This document shows positions 48,200 through 58,761 of a stretch of DNA of 64,000 nt, in pieces. The notes below the pieces were generated by a model, which saw nothing but the letters and a program-made list of their open reading frames with translations, did not search any database and was not told the origin of the DNA. This DNA comes from Gymnopus androsaceus JB14 (Eukaryota; Basidiomycota; Agaricomycetes; Agaricales; Omphalotaceae): assembly GCA_009733575.1 (NCBI GenBank), contig ML769419.1, forward strand, positions 62,001-126,000, read 5' to 3'. A program made the translations under genes and the position numbers. The stretch's first letter is position 1. Each line of letters begins with the position of its first letter.

Positions 48200-49153
48200 A
48201 TCTTTTCTTCGCTTCTTTGATTCACCTTTCTCCTCATCATTGGACTAGGATTGGTACAATCTGCTTTACACTCTCTCTTTGCTTTGCATATCCTGGACTC
48301 TACTTATATCTCATGTGTAAATATGACAGACAATTGTTGTCATGGACCATCCATTAGTATCCTTACATTAAACACTCGTTTCTTGGTTCGTAATGCACTT
48401 GGATTCCTGAACAAAAAAATCATCGTGATTCGTACTGCTACTTGCTTTCCGTGCACCGTGTTCTAATTGAATAGTGTGTACTATTTCCAAGAGCTACTAG
48501 GTAAGGGATGACGCAGATTTCGATTAATGATATTTCCTCTCCCGTGGCATCTGTGGCATCTGTGCAACACCTGCACGAACTTCGGGAAATAAAGCTATTT
48601 TTCTTCAACTTTTACTATAGCTATTACTCACCTGTCGATCACTGGCAGACGTTCAATCGTTTGCAGAATTGCATTTACCACTGTACGCAATGCGAACGTC
48701 AAGGTACCTCACGCAACTCAATAAACAAGGCGCCGCTGGGTACCTGAAGATAGTGGCGGTACCACACTTCAGGTCTAAACGGTGAGTCATTTCTCTGCCA
48801 TTCTCTACTGATGCTTTGATTTTTTATTATTGCGTTCATGGATTTGCGTATAACACGGAATTTGACCCGGTGCATATTTGGACCGGTATTATAGCCTTCG
48901 CTTGGTGTTTGGCTAGTCCCGACTACCGACTATCATGGGTTTACACCGCAAAACTTGGATAAAATCCAATGCGTACCGCCACTGCACCCCTTATTTCCTT
49001 GAAATTTCAAGTTAAACCTCCGTAAAGTAAGATAGCTTGAATTCAACGCGTCGATGCTGCGTTCGACGCGTCAACTTGGCGCCCAAGTCCATCAGCGCTT
49101 AAAGTCAAAACGCCTATTTGACGCCCATCTTGATCTTACAGTTAACGCTCATC
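48200..49153. other. Interval upstream of HIS2 with inverted repeats
   Basis: No gene supported. AGTGGCGGTAC (48751-48761) and its complement GTACCGCCACT (48973-48983) form an inverted pair about 230 bp apart, possibly ends of a small inserted element. A hairpin ACGCGTCGA..TCGACGCGT lies near 49047-49070. The open frames at 48251-48747 show no family. Confidence 0.35.
48783..48789 (+). promoter_or_regulatory. TGAGTCA (Gcn4/CpcA-type) site upstream of HIS2
   Basis: TGAGTCA lies about 365 bp upstream of the HIS2 ATG. Gcn4/CPC1/CpcA bZIP factors bind TGASTCA to induce amino-acid biosynthesis genes, including histidine genes, during starvation. A short motif; chance occurrence is possible. Confidence 0.3.
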
Positions 49154-50189
49154 ATGCCTCACAGTCATCATTCTCATTCCGGCCAATTCTGCCGCCATGC
49201 TACCGGTAGACTAGAAGACGTTGTTCTCGAAGCCATCCGGAAAGGTTTCGAAGTATATGGACTTACTGAACATGTTCCTCGATATCGGGAAGAGGATTTA
49301 TACCCCGAAGAGGTAATTAGCTTGAATGTGGATACATCTCCGGTACTTATACATGGCGATACAAGGCAGGAATCGATCTACAGGCTCTCAGGGACCAGTT
49401 CGACGCGTTCTTGAATGAAGCGCATCGCCTTAAGGTCCATTATGCGTCGCAAATCACCTTATTGGTTGGGTTAGAGACAGAGTACATCACCTCCGTCGAC
49501 CTGGATCAACTGGACTCAATACTTGAACGCAACCGCGATAGGATCGAATACGTCGTCGGCTCGATTCACCACGTCGGGGGAGCGCCCATTGATTTCGATG
49601 TAGACACATTTAAGAGCGCTTTAGTCCTGCAACCAGGAAAGTCGGCCGAGGAACAGATGGAGAACTTTCAATGTAGCTACTTCGAGGCACAATTTCAACT
49701 CCTACAAAGGTTTCACCCCGAAATAATTGGTCACTTCGACCTGTGTCGGCTATACCTTCCGGAAATGCGACTAGCAAATTATCCTCGAGCATGGAAGCTA
49801 TTGGAACGCAATGTATTGTACGCTATTGAATATGGAGCTCTGTTCGAAGTGAATGCCTCGGCTTTCAGGAAGAATTGGAGCACTGCATATCCTGCGGAAG
49901 ATGTCTTGAAGGTAAGAGCTTCATTTTCTATCATTTTTGTCATGCTTCATGATGCATCTAGGTTATCCTTCAGCATGGCGGAAAGTTGGCGTTGTCGGAT
50001 GATAGCCACGGTCCTCACGCAGTAGGGCTGAACTATCATCGCGTATTTGAATACCTCCGACGTGAAAACGTTTCCCAGCTATGGTACTTGCAGGCCTCGA
50101 AAAATCCCAGCAAGGCCGGACGGAGTATAGAGCCTGTCATGGTTCCCGATGAGTGGTGGAATCATTTGTTTTGGAACAAGCAGCTATGA
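49154..50189 (+). CDS. HIS2: Histidinol-phosphatase (PHP family)
   Basis: Hydrolyses L-histidinol phosphate to histidinol, the penultimate step group of histidine synthesis; cytosolic. Three exons (49154-49312, 49366-49911, 49962-50189) sum to 311 codons, 310 aa. The PHP metal-binding motif is at the N-terminus (MPHSHHSHSGQFCRHATG), followed by GLTEHVPRYREEDLYPEE, GLETEYITSVDL, GSIHHVGGAPIDFD, EIIGHFDLCRLY, EVNASAFRKN and the late metal ligands LSDDSHGPHAVG. I chose 49154 rather than the in-frame ATG at 49118 because MPHSHHSHSGQFC is the family start. It ends in NHLFWNKQL. Complete. Confidence 0.95.
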
Positions 50190-50961
50190 TTGTCTTCGTC
50201 TCCGAAGCCGAATAGTTAACCAAGAATAGTGAGTGGCACCAGCTCGGATGCTCCAACACATGGAGAAGATTAATATTCTGGTCTAGATAAACGCCGATAA
50301 TAAATTGTGTACATAGTACATAGATGTGTCCATCCAGATCAATCGTGATCGTCCTTCTGTTGTTATCAGTGCCATGTTGGGACGAGCGTGACTGCGGCGA
50401 GGATTTGGATGGCGGGGACGCCAACTTGAAATTGTAATTTAAGGATCGCCGAAAGTGCTCCTCGAATTGTATTCCATTTGAGTCCTCCAGATTTTTCAAC
50501 GTAAGTAGAGACTTTTGAATGTCGTAGTGCGGTTTCGCCTATCAGTATTCCGACCGCTTTCAACTTTCTTCATTTAGCACTCGACGGAACACTAAATCTG
50601 ACATTGTTCTTCGTTTGCTCCATATTTTGAACTCTCATACCTGAGTCATGTAGGAGCGAGTTACATGAAACGATGTTAAACGCCATTAATCTGACATATA
50701 TTGTTTTCATTCCATGCCCCTCGTCAAATTTAATCTTGTCCCTTTGCGGATTGGGCACAAACATACCTTGGTCCCTGTTTAGTTCTCTCTCTTACTACCG
50801 GCCTTTCTGAATGTATAAATGGATGCGAAATTGAGGATTTCTTACATCCAGTTCCTCTGCATTCTCAAGTTTAGACATTCTTCTACCTTCTCGACAACGT
50901 ATGCACGTCTTCTGTGCATAGAAGAATTGACTGACTCTTCCTTCCTAATCAGATAGACATT
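50190..50961. other. Interval between HIS2 and Cys-rich small protein
   Basis: No gene supported; minus-strand frames at 50137-50764 lack family features. Presumed promoter of the Cys-rich protein on the right. Confidence 0.3.
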
Positions 50962-51305
50962 ATGTGCCACCGTTCTATAAACTACATAAAATGCGCCACT
51001 TGTGGACACGAGAAGCCCAGTGATGCCGGTGTCCATGTTAGTAGTTCCATTTACTTCTTTTGCATACCGGAATGCATGCTAACATCATGGTTAGGTCGAC
51101 TGCAACAGAGGCAACTGCGTCTATAGCAACGTTCATAAGACCAAGGGCCCCTGTGCAAACTGCTCGACTACTTGTAGCAGCTGGTAAGTATTTGCTTCCT
51201 GCTTAGCTTTTTCTTTTTGCTGGTGCTCATGTCTATACCAGGATGAGACCACCTCAAAAAGGCCGTACTACTCTTGTTAGCGGTTGCTCCTCGTGCGCCA
51301 GGTAA
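50962..51305 (+). CDS. Cysteine-rich small protein, likely zinc-binding, no signal peptide
   Basis: Three exons (50962-51036, 51095-51183, 51242-51305) sum to 76 codons, 75 aa, with phases consistent. The protein starts MCHRSINYIKCATCGHEKP, continues VDCNRGNCVYSNVHKTKGPC-ANCSTTC, and ends VSGCSSCAR-stop. Ten or more Cys occur with CxxC and CGH spacing. Similar short proteins beginning MC(Y/H)R with a central CGH and C-x4-C-x-x-S pattern are common in mushrooms, but I know of no assigned function. It lacks an N-terminal hydrophobic stretch, so it is probably intracellular and may bind zinc. The final AGG-TAA could also be a splice donor, so the C-terminus is uncertain. Confidence 0.6.
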
Positions 51306-52236
51306 GGTAAACCAATGGAGACCGGGCTCATTCAGGTGCTTAAATTCTTGTGTTATCAAGATGATTAGCCCACGTCGTTGTCCCTACAGTAATTTGATTG
51401 TGATTCAACCTCATGTAATCCTAGTAGCGATAGATCTTAAACCGGCTTCTGAACAGTTGAATTCACTTTCTCAGTTATGCAGCCCCTATTTACAGTGAAT
51501 ATCTGTATGTACCCTAACGCCCGCACCCACTGGGCAGCCGCCATTTACAGTGATCACAGTTGGGTGGACATCGACGGCGTTGATCAGGTTTTACAGGTTC
51601 CACATCCGAGTTCCATCCATCATCTTCCTCCGTACCCTCTGTGCGTTTTGTTATATCACTTTTAACAGCAACATGTTGTTGTTGTTGTTGTTGTTGTGGT
51701 GGTGGTGGTGGTGGTAGACTGCTCCAAGCAAGTGATCGCGAGTGGCAGGAATCTGAGCCTTGATTCCATGGTCACTATCATGAAAGCTGTTAGTCCCAAC
51801 ATAAGTCCTCATCGATTAAACACCTACTCAGATAGTTCCGGAAGAACCTCTGATTTCATCCGAGATCCTCCTCTGCGACGCAATCGATGTGCTGCTGTCT
51901 GGAGCTTCATGAGCACTGAAAGTAGTAGGAATTAGTTTCGGAGCACGCTACCTTGAGTAGAAGCCATAAAATATTTGGTTAAGGTCAATTCACGTTCGAG
52001 TGGGGGGTATTGTGGAGAAATGAGAAAACAAATCTAACATTCTTGTTATACCTTCGAAGGTCGACTCATGTTGAACAAGAGGACAAAGGAGTCGAGGTCG
52101 AGTCACCGTGACGCCCAGTTAATGTACAGCAGTCATGAGTACTCAACGTCAGCAACGATTTGTTGCTATGGATCGAACTAAGACAAGATGAAGCGATACA
52201 CTGTCAAGATTGTCATTGGAACTCGGACCCACAAAA
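51306..52236. other. Gene-poor interval with microsatellite
   Basis: No gene supported. It contains the (TTG)n(TGG)n microsatellite at 51674-51716. The open frames at 51477-51935 show no family features. Confidence 0.35.
51674..51716 (+). repeat. Trinucleotide microsatellite (TTG)n followed by (TGG)n
   Basis: About eight GTT/TTG units run directly into about six TGG/GGT units. It is outside any supported coding region. Confidence 0.95.
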
Positions 52237-53868
52237 TTACAAAAGGTCATGCAGAAGGCTCCTGTACTGAAAATACAATAATTTCATCGACAACAAGGTA
52301 TACAGTACACCTGCTTCTAACTCCAACTTCCTTTCCTCTTGCAATATCTGCTCAATCGCTTCCTGCCCTATCAGCGCTTTCGAAGATCCTTGAGACACAG
52401 GTAGGAGAGGTCGCCTGGGAAGATGCCCATATCCGAAAAGGGCATTGAGGAGGGATTTCATGCCGGGAATCTGAAAACACGTTAGATACAAGGAAAGAAA
52501 AGGAAACCTAGCACGTACACCGGCTTTCGTCGCGGCCCAATCGGCTTTCGATACGAGCACTTGCAGATCCTGTGCTTCATTCAGAATCGTACTAGTGGGA
52601 TTGGATTGAGAAGCAAGGCAAAGCTCCCAAAGTTTCATGCATACGCGCTATAGAGATAATGGAGATAAATGCGTAATAGGGGACAAGGGAGAGTGGAGTA
52701 GACGGCACGCACTGGAGCGAAATTGGGAACCCCTGTAATCGCACCAGAAGCACCAACGGATATAGATGGGTAGAGAATGTCGATGAAGCCATCAATGACG
52801 AGGAACCTGTTAGTGTAAGGTAGGTTAGGCGCGATGGACCCAGAAACGACACATACGGAGCAGCATTATTTTTCCTCGGGTACAGCTGACCGAAGCCTGG
52901 ACTGCCCGTCAACGATGCAATTCGTGTTATCTTGCCCACGGATCCGCATCTAGTAACAGTTAGTTACGTTGTAGGGAGGAGGACCAGGAAGACGGGAAAA
53001 CTAGGTTAGTACATGTAGCGCAAGTGCAGAAAGGAAGTACTTACGTTAACTTGATTCCACAGGTGTTCGGGGCGGATTTCGCAATATCTTCAATGAGGTC
53101 GCTATCCATATCGATACCTCCAGCGACCGAAGGAAAATTGTATAACATGCTATGTTTAATGGATCAATACCGCTCTAGTCTGAACTGGAAGGACATACAC
53201 CGGAATTGGTGAACCGTTGGCCACGTCTATAAAGCTACACAAAGCGCAAGCTTCAGCACAATCCAAAGAGACAAAGAACCAAGGTATGGGATATACACCG
53301 ACTTACTATTGCTTCAAAGCTTCCCTAGCTAACGCTCCCGCATAATATCCCGGCGGAACCACAATGACCTGATCCGCACCAGCCTCCGCTGCTTCCTTTG
53401 CAATCTCAATGGTCTCTCGGGTGCTAGAGGACCCCGCACCAGCGATAATGGGGATTGAGGAGAGTCCAGCAGCGTCCAAGGCTGAGCGAGCAGCATGGAT
53501 TAGATCAATTCTTTCGGAATGGGTCTGTGTTTATGGGCGTGTGACTAAATGACGGAAAGGAAGAACCACAGATACAGACGTACTAGATGTATAGCTTCAC
53601 CCATAGATCCACTTACGACAGGTTTGACTCCAGCTTTCCCGCAGTCTAACAGCAGCATTAACATCAGCAGAAAGATGAAATTCAGTCACGAGAGACTCGC
53701 AAACTATGTGTTTCTTGAAGCTTTCTAGATCTAGATGAAAAGAGATGGATGAGCATCAATATTATGCTAAGTATTGTCCAATATGAACTCACCTAACTCC
53801 TCCTCATCATCGAAGAAACACGGAACGGGGGCGAGGATTCCTCCAGTGAAAGGTCTTGGTGTTGACAT
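52237..53868 (-). CDS. DapA/HOGA-family aldolase (4-hydroxy-2-oxoglutarate aldolase-like)
   Basis: Class I aldolase of the dihydrodipicolinate synthase superfamily. The start at 53868 gives MSTPRPFTGGILAPVPCFFDD. In order: GVKPVVSGSMGEAIHL (GxxGE motif), THSERIDLIHAARSALD, IPIIAGAGSSSTRETIEIAKEAA, ADQVIVVPPGYYAGAL, YNFPSVAGGIDMDSDL (the YNFP tyrosine), and CGIKLT with the Schiff-base lysine; then ITRIASLTGSP, NNAAPY, GASGAITGVPNFAP, and a C-terminal helical part ending by 52237. Fungal members are usually called HOGA-like but may act on other 2-keto substrates, so the substrate is open. About eight introns. It is divergent from the deacetylase at 54209, sharing about 340 bp of promoter. Confidence 0.88.
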
Positions 53869-54010
53869 TGAGAATTTTCACTTCCAACGTATGATAGAAC
53901 GGATTAGCCCCTGATTCTTGGTTTTTGTGTCTTGGGTTCGGGTATGGTTCGGGTATTGCGGGTTTGGCGCATCGAATTCTACGTCGGTAAGTTCGCGCAG
54001 CAATTCAGGA

Positions 54011-54021
54011 GTCGGGCCGAC
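54011..54021. promoter_or_regulatory. GTCGG-N-CCGAC dyad in the aldolase/deacetylase divergent promoter
   Basis: An 11-bp perfect dyad (GTCGG G CCGAC), followed by more CCGAC units (54021-54035). CGG/CCG dyads are typical targets of Zn2Cys6 binuclear-cluster regulators. The same dyad with a T spacer is at 58495-58505, in the other divergent promoter. Confidence 0.5.
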
Positions 54022-54208
54022 CCGACCGACCGACGCGTTAATTGACGGCTGGCATTTCGTTAGCCATCGGCGAGTCGCGAGCTGCCCAAGCACAAGAAAG
54101 AAGACCTTTAATTCCCATCCCAGGACCATTGGCTCCCAAACTTTTCCCATCTGCCTTTTCGTATCTCTTATCTCTACCCCATTCATCTTCTTCAGCGCGC
54201 AACGTTCC

Positions 54209-55486
54209 ATGTCTTCCACTGGCATCACGCTAAACTCCACCTCATACGGTCCTCGAGACCTCAAAGGTTATGGCCAACACGCGCCTGACCCTCGATGGCC
54301 TACCAGTGGTGGTACTGGGAACGCCAAAATCGCCATCAACATCGTCCTAAACTATGAAGAAGGCTCAGAAGTAACTCCTGTCAACGGGGACAACACTACG
54401 GAGGTCCTAGCGAGTGAGATGGGTCCTGGGGTTAAGCCTATGGTGGGGATGAGGAATGTTAATATGGAGAGTTTGTATGAGGTGAGTTGGTGTACCTGTG
54501 GCTCGAAAGCACGAACAGATCGTTGATCGTACTCGTACTCTTTCCATCCCACAGTACGGTTCTCGAGCAGGTGTCTGGAGAATTCTCCGTCTATTGGAGC
54601 AATACAACATCCCGTGCACCTCATTCGCCGTCGGGCGTGCACTCGAGATGAACCCAGAGGTTGCCATAGCGTTGGAAGAAGGCGGGCATGAGATTGGTAG
54701 CCATGGATGGAGATGGGTCGATCGAAGTGGGTGGAGTGCTGAGGAGGAAGCCGAGAATGCTAAGAAGGCTTTGAGGGGTACATCTACCGTCTTACATCGA
54801 CTGTTTATTGTGTTAACGAGCGTCCTTTGCACAGCTATCGCCAGCCTATCTCCATCTAAACGTCCGCCTCGAGGATGGTACTATGGCATGATTGGTACCC
54901 CAGCAAGTATACGCTCCCGTGCACTTATTGCCCAAGTGTTTAAGGAGGAAGGAGTACCTTTGCTTTGGTATAGCGATGATTACAGCGATGATCTTCCGCA
55001 TTGGATTCCGTACCCAGGCGGAAAGAAGGAGGAAGGGCTGTTGATTGTTCCGGTTAGTGTAATTTCAAGGCTTGTATGATGCGACCAGACTTACTAAGTG
55101 AGTCTAGTATACCCTCGATACAAATGACTACAAGGTCTGGCGTTCTTTTTTGTCTGTCGTGGCTATCCCGTACTCATGACTTTTAGAACGCCGGCCACCA
55201 AGCCTTCATTACACCCGAAGATTTCGCGCAATACCTCATCGGGGCCTTCGACGAGCTCTACGCCGAGGGTGAATCCGGACATGCCAAAATGCTTTCTATA
55301 GGCTTGCACTGTCGGATTATTGGACGACCTGGACGTATTGCAGGATTGAGAAAGTTCATTGAGTACGTGAAGACCAAGGAGAAGGAAGGAGCGTTGGTGT
55401 GGTGGGCTACACGGGAACAGATTGCAAGCCATTGGATGGAGAAGTTCCCCTACGAGCCTGAGCCCACGACTGGGATGCCAGTTTGA
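54209..55486 (+). CDS. Polysaccharide-deacetylase-fold hydrolase, PuuE allantoinase type
   Basis: NodB-fold hydrolase most like bacterial PuuE allantoinases and fungal relatives, which act on cyclic amides rather than chitin. The start at 54209 gives MSSTGITLNSTSYGPRDLKG, then YGQHAPDPRWPTSGG, AINIVLNYEEGSE, YGSRAGVWRILRLLEQYNIP, CTSFAVGRALEMNP, GGHEIGSHGWRWVD (metal-binding H..H block), RPPRGWYYGMIGTPASIRSR, LLWYSDDYSDDLPHWI, and HAKMLSIGLHCRIIGRPGRI; it ends PEPTTGMPV with the stop at 55486. No signal peptide is seen, in contrast to chitin deacetylases. Four short introns. The family assignment is strong; the substrate (allantoin or another amide) is inferred. Confidence 0.85.
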
Positions 55487-56055
55487 AGGAGTCACGAGTT
55501 TATAGAAGAGATGTTTTTAATGTGTGTCCCTTCTTTGAAATGGCCAGACTTGAGAAAAGCATTCGTTGAAGACGGCCTTGTACAATTCTTGAAGATCCGG
55601 ATTTGAGTTTCCAGTCCGTATTCATTCGTGCAATATACCTAACACTGCAGACTGCAATGTGGTGAGCAAGGCTCTTCCTCTAGTCCATCTCCTCGAGTTT
55701 CGCTAAGCTGCAATTGAAGAGCAGAGAAGAGAGGAGAACAGGCGCCTACGTGTCTTCCGCCGGCTTCGGGAGCGCTAATGTCATCCTCTACTATGAAATT
55801 TATTCAGAATGTTTGGTCAAGTTCGGAGCGAAAGTCGAGGTACAGATAGTGACCACACGCTACAGTACAGGGCAGCTCAAGACGTAGTTATTGGCGTCTC
55901 TAGTTAACATCTTATAGAAGGACACTAGAATTCATCGCTTTTTCTTCATCACCTGGAGACTGAGACGCCCATATGCAACTTTTGCAGACACTCAGAGGCG
56001 ACCTCTGACGGTTACAAAGTTCAACGTTTTGCAAACCACCTCTCTTCATTCAGTC
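55487..56055. other. Interval between deacetylase and small secreted protein
   Basis: About 570 bp; no gene, repeat or RNA seen. Presumed promoter of the small secreted protein gene. Confidence 0.3.
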
Positions 56056-56409
56056 ATGCCTCGATTACCACTCTCATTCGCTTTCGATTTTCTGCTCCTC
56101 CTCGTCGGGCCTCTAGCCTTTAGCTTGAGCAATGCCTCTCCGAATAACATCACCTGCTTGATGGATGTAAGGCCCAACCCATCCACGTCCGACAGCTGGT
56201 ATGTAGGTCATTTTCCTGTAATCTCTGAGGTGTAACTATTTGGACCTTATTATCGATATCGTGTTTGTGATTTGAGACGTTGCCACAAGACCCAAGAAAT
56301 AGTCTCGCAAGTTGCAGCAAAGCAAATGAAGTTGTCCCGAGGTGGCAAGTGTGTATTCAAACCGCTTCCATACCGCAAGACTTGGATCGACGAAGGGGAG
56401 TCACCATAG
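56056..56409 (+). CDS. Small secreted protein (family member 3)
   Basis: Two exons (56056-56217, 56290-56409) give 94 codons, 93 aa. Exon 1 encodes a signal peptide (MPRLPLSFAFDFLLLLVGPL) then SLSNASPN and ends SWYVGHFP. This matches exon 1 of the secreted protein at 39594 (MPRL..., LLLLLGPL, NLGNASP, GYRDISP), including the intron position and phase after the final Pro. Exon 2 (TQEIVSQVAAKQMKLSRGGK...) differs from that of member 1 and has no coiled coil. The start at 56056 rather than 56029 is chosen from this match. A shared signal exon joined to different bodies suggests exon shuffling or rapid divergence. Confidence 0.5.
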
Positions 56410-56989
56410 GTTTATACTTGCTATTGCAAGCCGTTCCAGATGCAGTCAAGCCTTTACCTACAGGTAAGGGCTATCGATAATTGAACAGGAAACATTGTTG
56501 CAGATTGCTGAAAGGAGATGGACTGAGGGTTGTCCGAATGATCTCTGCCGCCAGTGAATCCGTGAACTTCAAGAGCAACGGTTAGAGAAAAATTGAGATA
56601 AGGGCTGATTAGACACCGTCCTTCAACTCAGGAGATGCTATTGCGCGTTATAGAACTTGTAGTGACGGTCACAAGTCATGAACTTTTTAGCGCCATCGGC
56701 AGATTAGCGCCTTCCGAATTGTTTTTCGCCGTCTACCTCTACGTTGTTGCTACGGTATGCTTGTCACTGCTACCGACAGTCAGCTTTACTTTGATCTGGT
56801 ACTTTTGAGAAAAGAAGATCAACAATTTAGACTCGTTGTGTAAACAGACTTGGAGAAACAAGAAACCTTTGACATTGGTGCGTCAACTGTCACCTTTATT
56901 TTGTGCAATTATCTGACGACTAGGGATAGAAGTACGAAACAAAATAGTTAACAATAATGGCAACAACTATGTATAATAATGGATATCGT
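56410..56989. other. Interval between small secreted protein and dioxygenase
   Basis: About 580 bp, convergent 3' flanks; no gene seen. The plus-strand frame at 56957-57244 is antisense to the last dioxygenase exon and is rejected. Confidence 0.35.
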
Positions 56990-58375
56990 CTAACAAATGT
57001 TCAACTGTGCCCGCATCTCATCCTTCTCACACTCGCCATCGTCTTCCTCTACCAAACTGGGAATGGGCTTGTTCGCAATGGGGGTCAATCTAAATGCATG
57101 TCGACGTTCACCGGGTGCATAATCAAGAGTCTGCGAGTGATTGGTGACGCGTTGATCCCAGACAAGAACAGTACCAGGCTCGTAACGAACACGGCAGGAA
57201 AAATCTTGCCCACGGATGATATGGTCAAAGAGGAATTTGAGTAACTAATGGAGAGTTAAGCTGATATTTTTTGAATCGAAAACTACATCAACTCACATAG
57301 TCAGATTCTTCCTTATCGAAACCCACAATCCTTCTCGTATACACTGGATTAACATACAACGCCTTCCGCTTTGTAACAGGGTGAACAATAACCACTGGGT
57401 GCTCATTTGACACCATATCTCGTCGCATAACAGCTTTGGTACCGTTGTTGTTGATCTCGGCACTAGCAACATCGCTGTTGGAGTGGATTGCGGTGAGACC
57501 TTCGAGGCGTTTGCGGAATCTGGGCGAGAGGCGCTCGAAAGCGCGAACGGAGCTGGAGATGATGGTATCTCCGCCTGCGCCGGAGGGAGATTCCAGCATG
57601 CAAATGAAGGTTGTGCCGGGTGTTTGAGGCTCGGGAGACTATTTTTTGGGTAAGCATTGCGCCCAGTGAGCATATAGAGAGTGCTACATACCTGGTCAGT
57701 ATGGAACTGGATCGGGGACTGACGAGCCCAGGATTTACGAACTCGGAGATCACTAACGCGACGAAGAGGTTAAGCTAGAGCTCTAGGTGAGGCAGTTGTT
57801 CAACACTCACTCTTTGTGGTCATATATAATCATATGTTCGACAGGCCCGTTTTTCGGATGCGGAGCCCATCCATGGACGTGCAAAGGCCCGAAATGCCTA
57901 ACGATATCTTTCTGTTTCTCAAATCCCAAATCCTTGAAATCTTGATTCCGGAATACTACCGCGCCACGCTCAGCAGCAAGGAGAGCAAGTTCGTCGAGTC
58001 CTTCTGGAGAGAGTTGAGATACTTGGACACCATGAATTTCGGTTCCTATGTGAGGACTGAAGAAGGAAATCAGATCCAATGTAAAAGTTGGTGAATTTTC
58101 GGAACGAACCTTATATCCCACATCTTGGTGACGTCCTTGAACAAGTTTGGTTTGGCGGGATCAGCACGGTGACCTGGGTCAAAGTGTTCAAAGGGACCGA
58201 TATCTTCGACTTTTTCGAGGGGGTCGTAGAACGCTGCGCATGGAAAGTGGTAAGTCTGACCCATATTGATAGTCCGAAAACCCAACTCACGCATGTAATC
58301 AGGGTATAATGGAGACCCATCTTCGCTGACGGGACGTACAACCTTGTTAGCTGGAACTTTGGATTCAGTGACCAT
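56990..58375 (-). CDS. Fe(II)/2-oxoglutarate-dependent dioxygenase, JLP1/TauD type
   Basis: TauD/TfdA-fold dioxygenase most like fungal sulfonate dioxygenases (yeast Jlp1), which free sulfite from taurine and other sulfonates. The start at 58375 gives MVTESKVPANKVV; then YPDYMRELGF, DPLEKVEDIGPFEHFDPGHRADP, PHIGTEIHGVQVSQLSPEGLDELALL, GAVVFRNQDFKDLGF, RHFGPLHVHG, the iron-binding FHTDQ (H-x-D), PGTTFICMLESPSGAGGDT, VVIVHPVTKRKALYVNP, the distal VTNHSQTLDY histidine and RRHAFRLTPI arginine; stop at 56992-56990. Five or so introns, all in phase. Divergent from the MFS transporter at 58762. The TauD family also holds 2,4-D and xanthine dioxygenases, but the EPFEH-DPGHRAD N-terminus favours the Jlp1 group. 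Confidence 0.88.
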
Positions 58376-58494
58376 GCTGGAGACGAATAGATTGAAAGTG
58401 AATGAACTTTGTTGGTGCTGGGTTGAGTCCAGTCTAACACTTTTAAGGACTCTGTCGTCGCATGGTCCAGGTGTTCCACAGAGGTTGATTGTCG

Positions 58495-58505
58495 GTCGGT
58501 CCGAC
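58495..58505. promoter_or_regulatory. GTCGG-N-CCGAC dyad in the dioxygenase/transporter divergent promoter
   Basis: GTCGG T CCGAC, extending to a 15-bp palindrome CGGTCGG-T-CCGACCG (58493-58507). It lies 120 bp upstream of the dioxygenase ATG and 257 bp upstream of the transporter ATG, where one regulator could serve both. The same dyad occurs at 54011-54021. Confidence 0.5.
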
Positions 58506-58761
58506 CGCTGTGGCGCAATTACGGGCGGAAAGCGCTGATCAATTCAGCCCGATCACTTCCTCCCTCGACTCCGACTTTTCACTCGGGCTAATCGGTAACT
58601 ATCGGCTCCTCGCGGTTTTCCGCCGCAAGATAAGGAGCGGATGTTGTCGGGAAAGCCGCTGCGAGTCAAACACCATCTACATCTAGCTTCCGCCATGAAG
58701 ACAGACTTAAAAGACGTTGGCTTTTTGATTTGCATTTGTTTCACGCCCCACGATCCTCAAC

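Noticed and set aside
51674..51716. CRISPR-like or satellite array
   Set aside because: It is a simple trinucleotide microsatellite with no spacers.
56957..57244. 95-codon plus-strand open frame
   Set aside because: Antisense to the final dioxygenase exon, which carries the conserved VTNHSQ and RRHAFRL motifs on the other strand.
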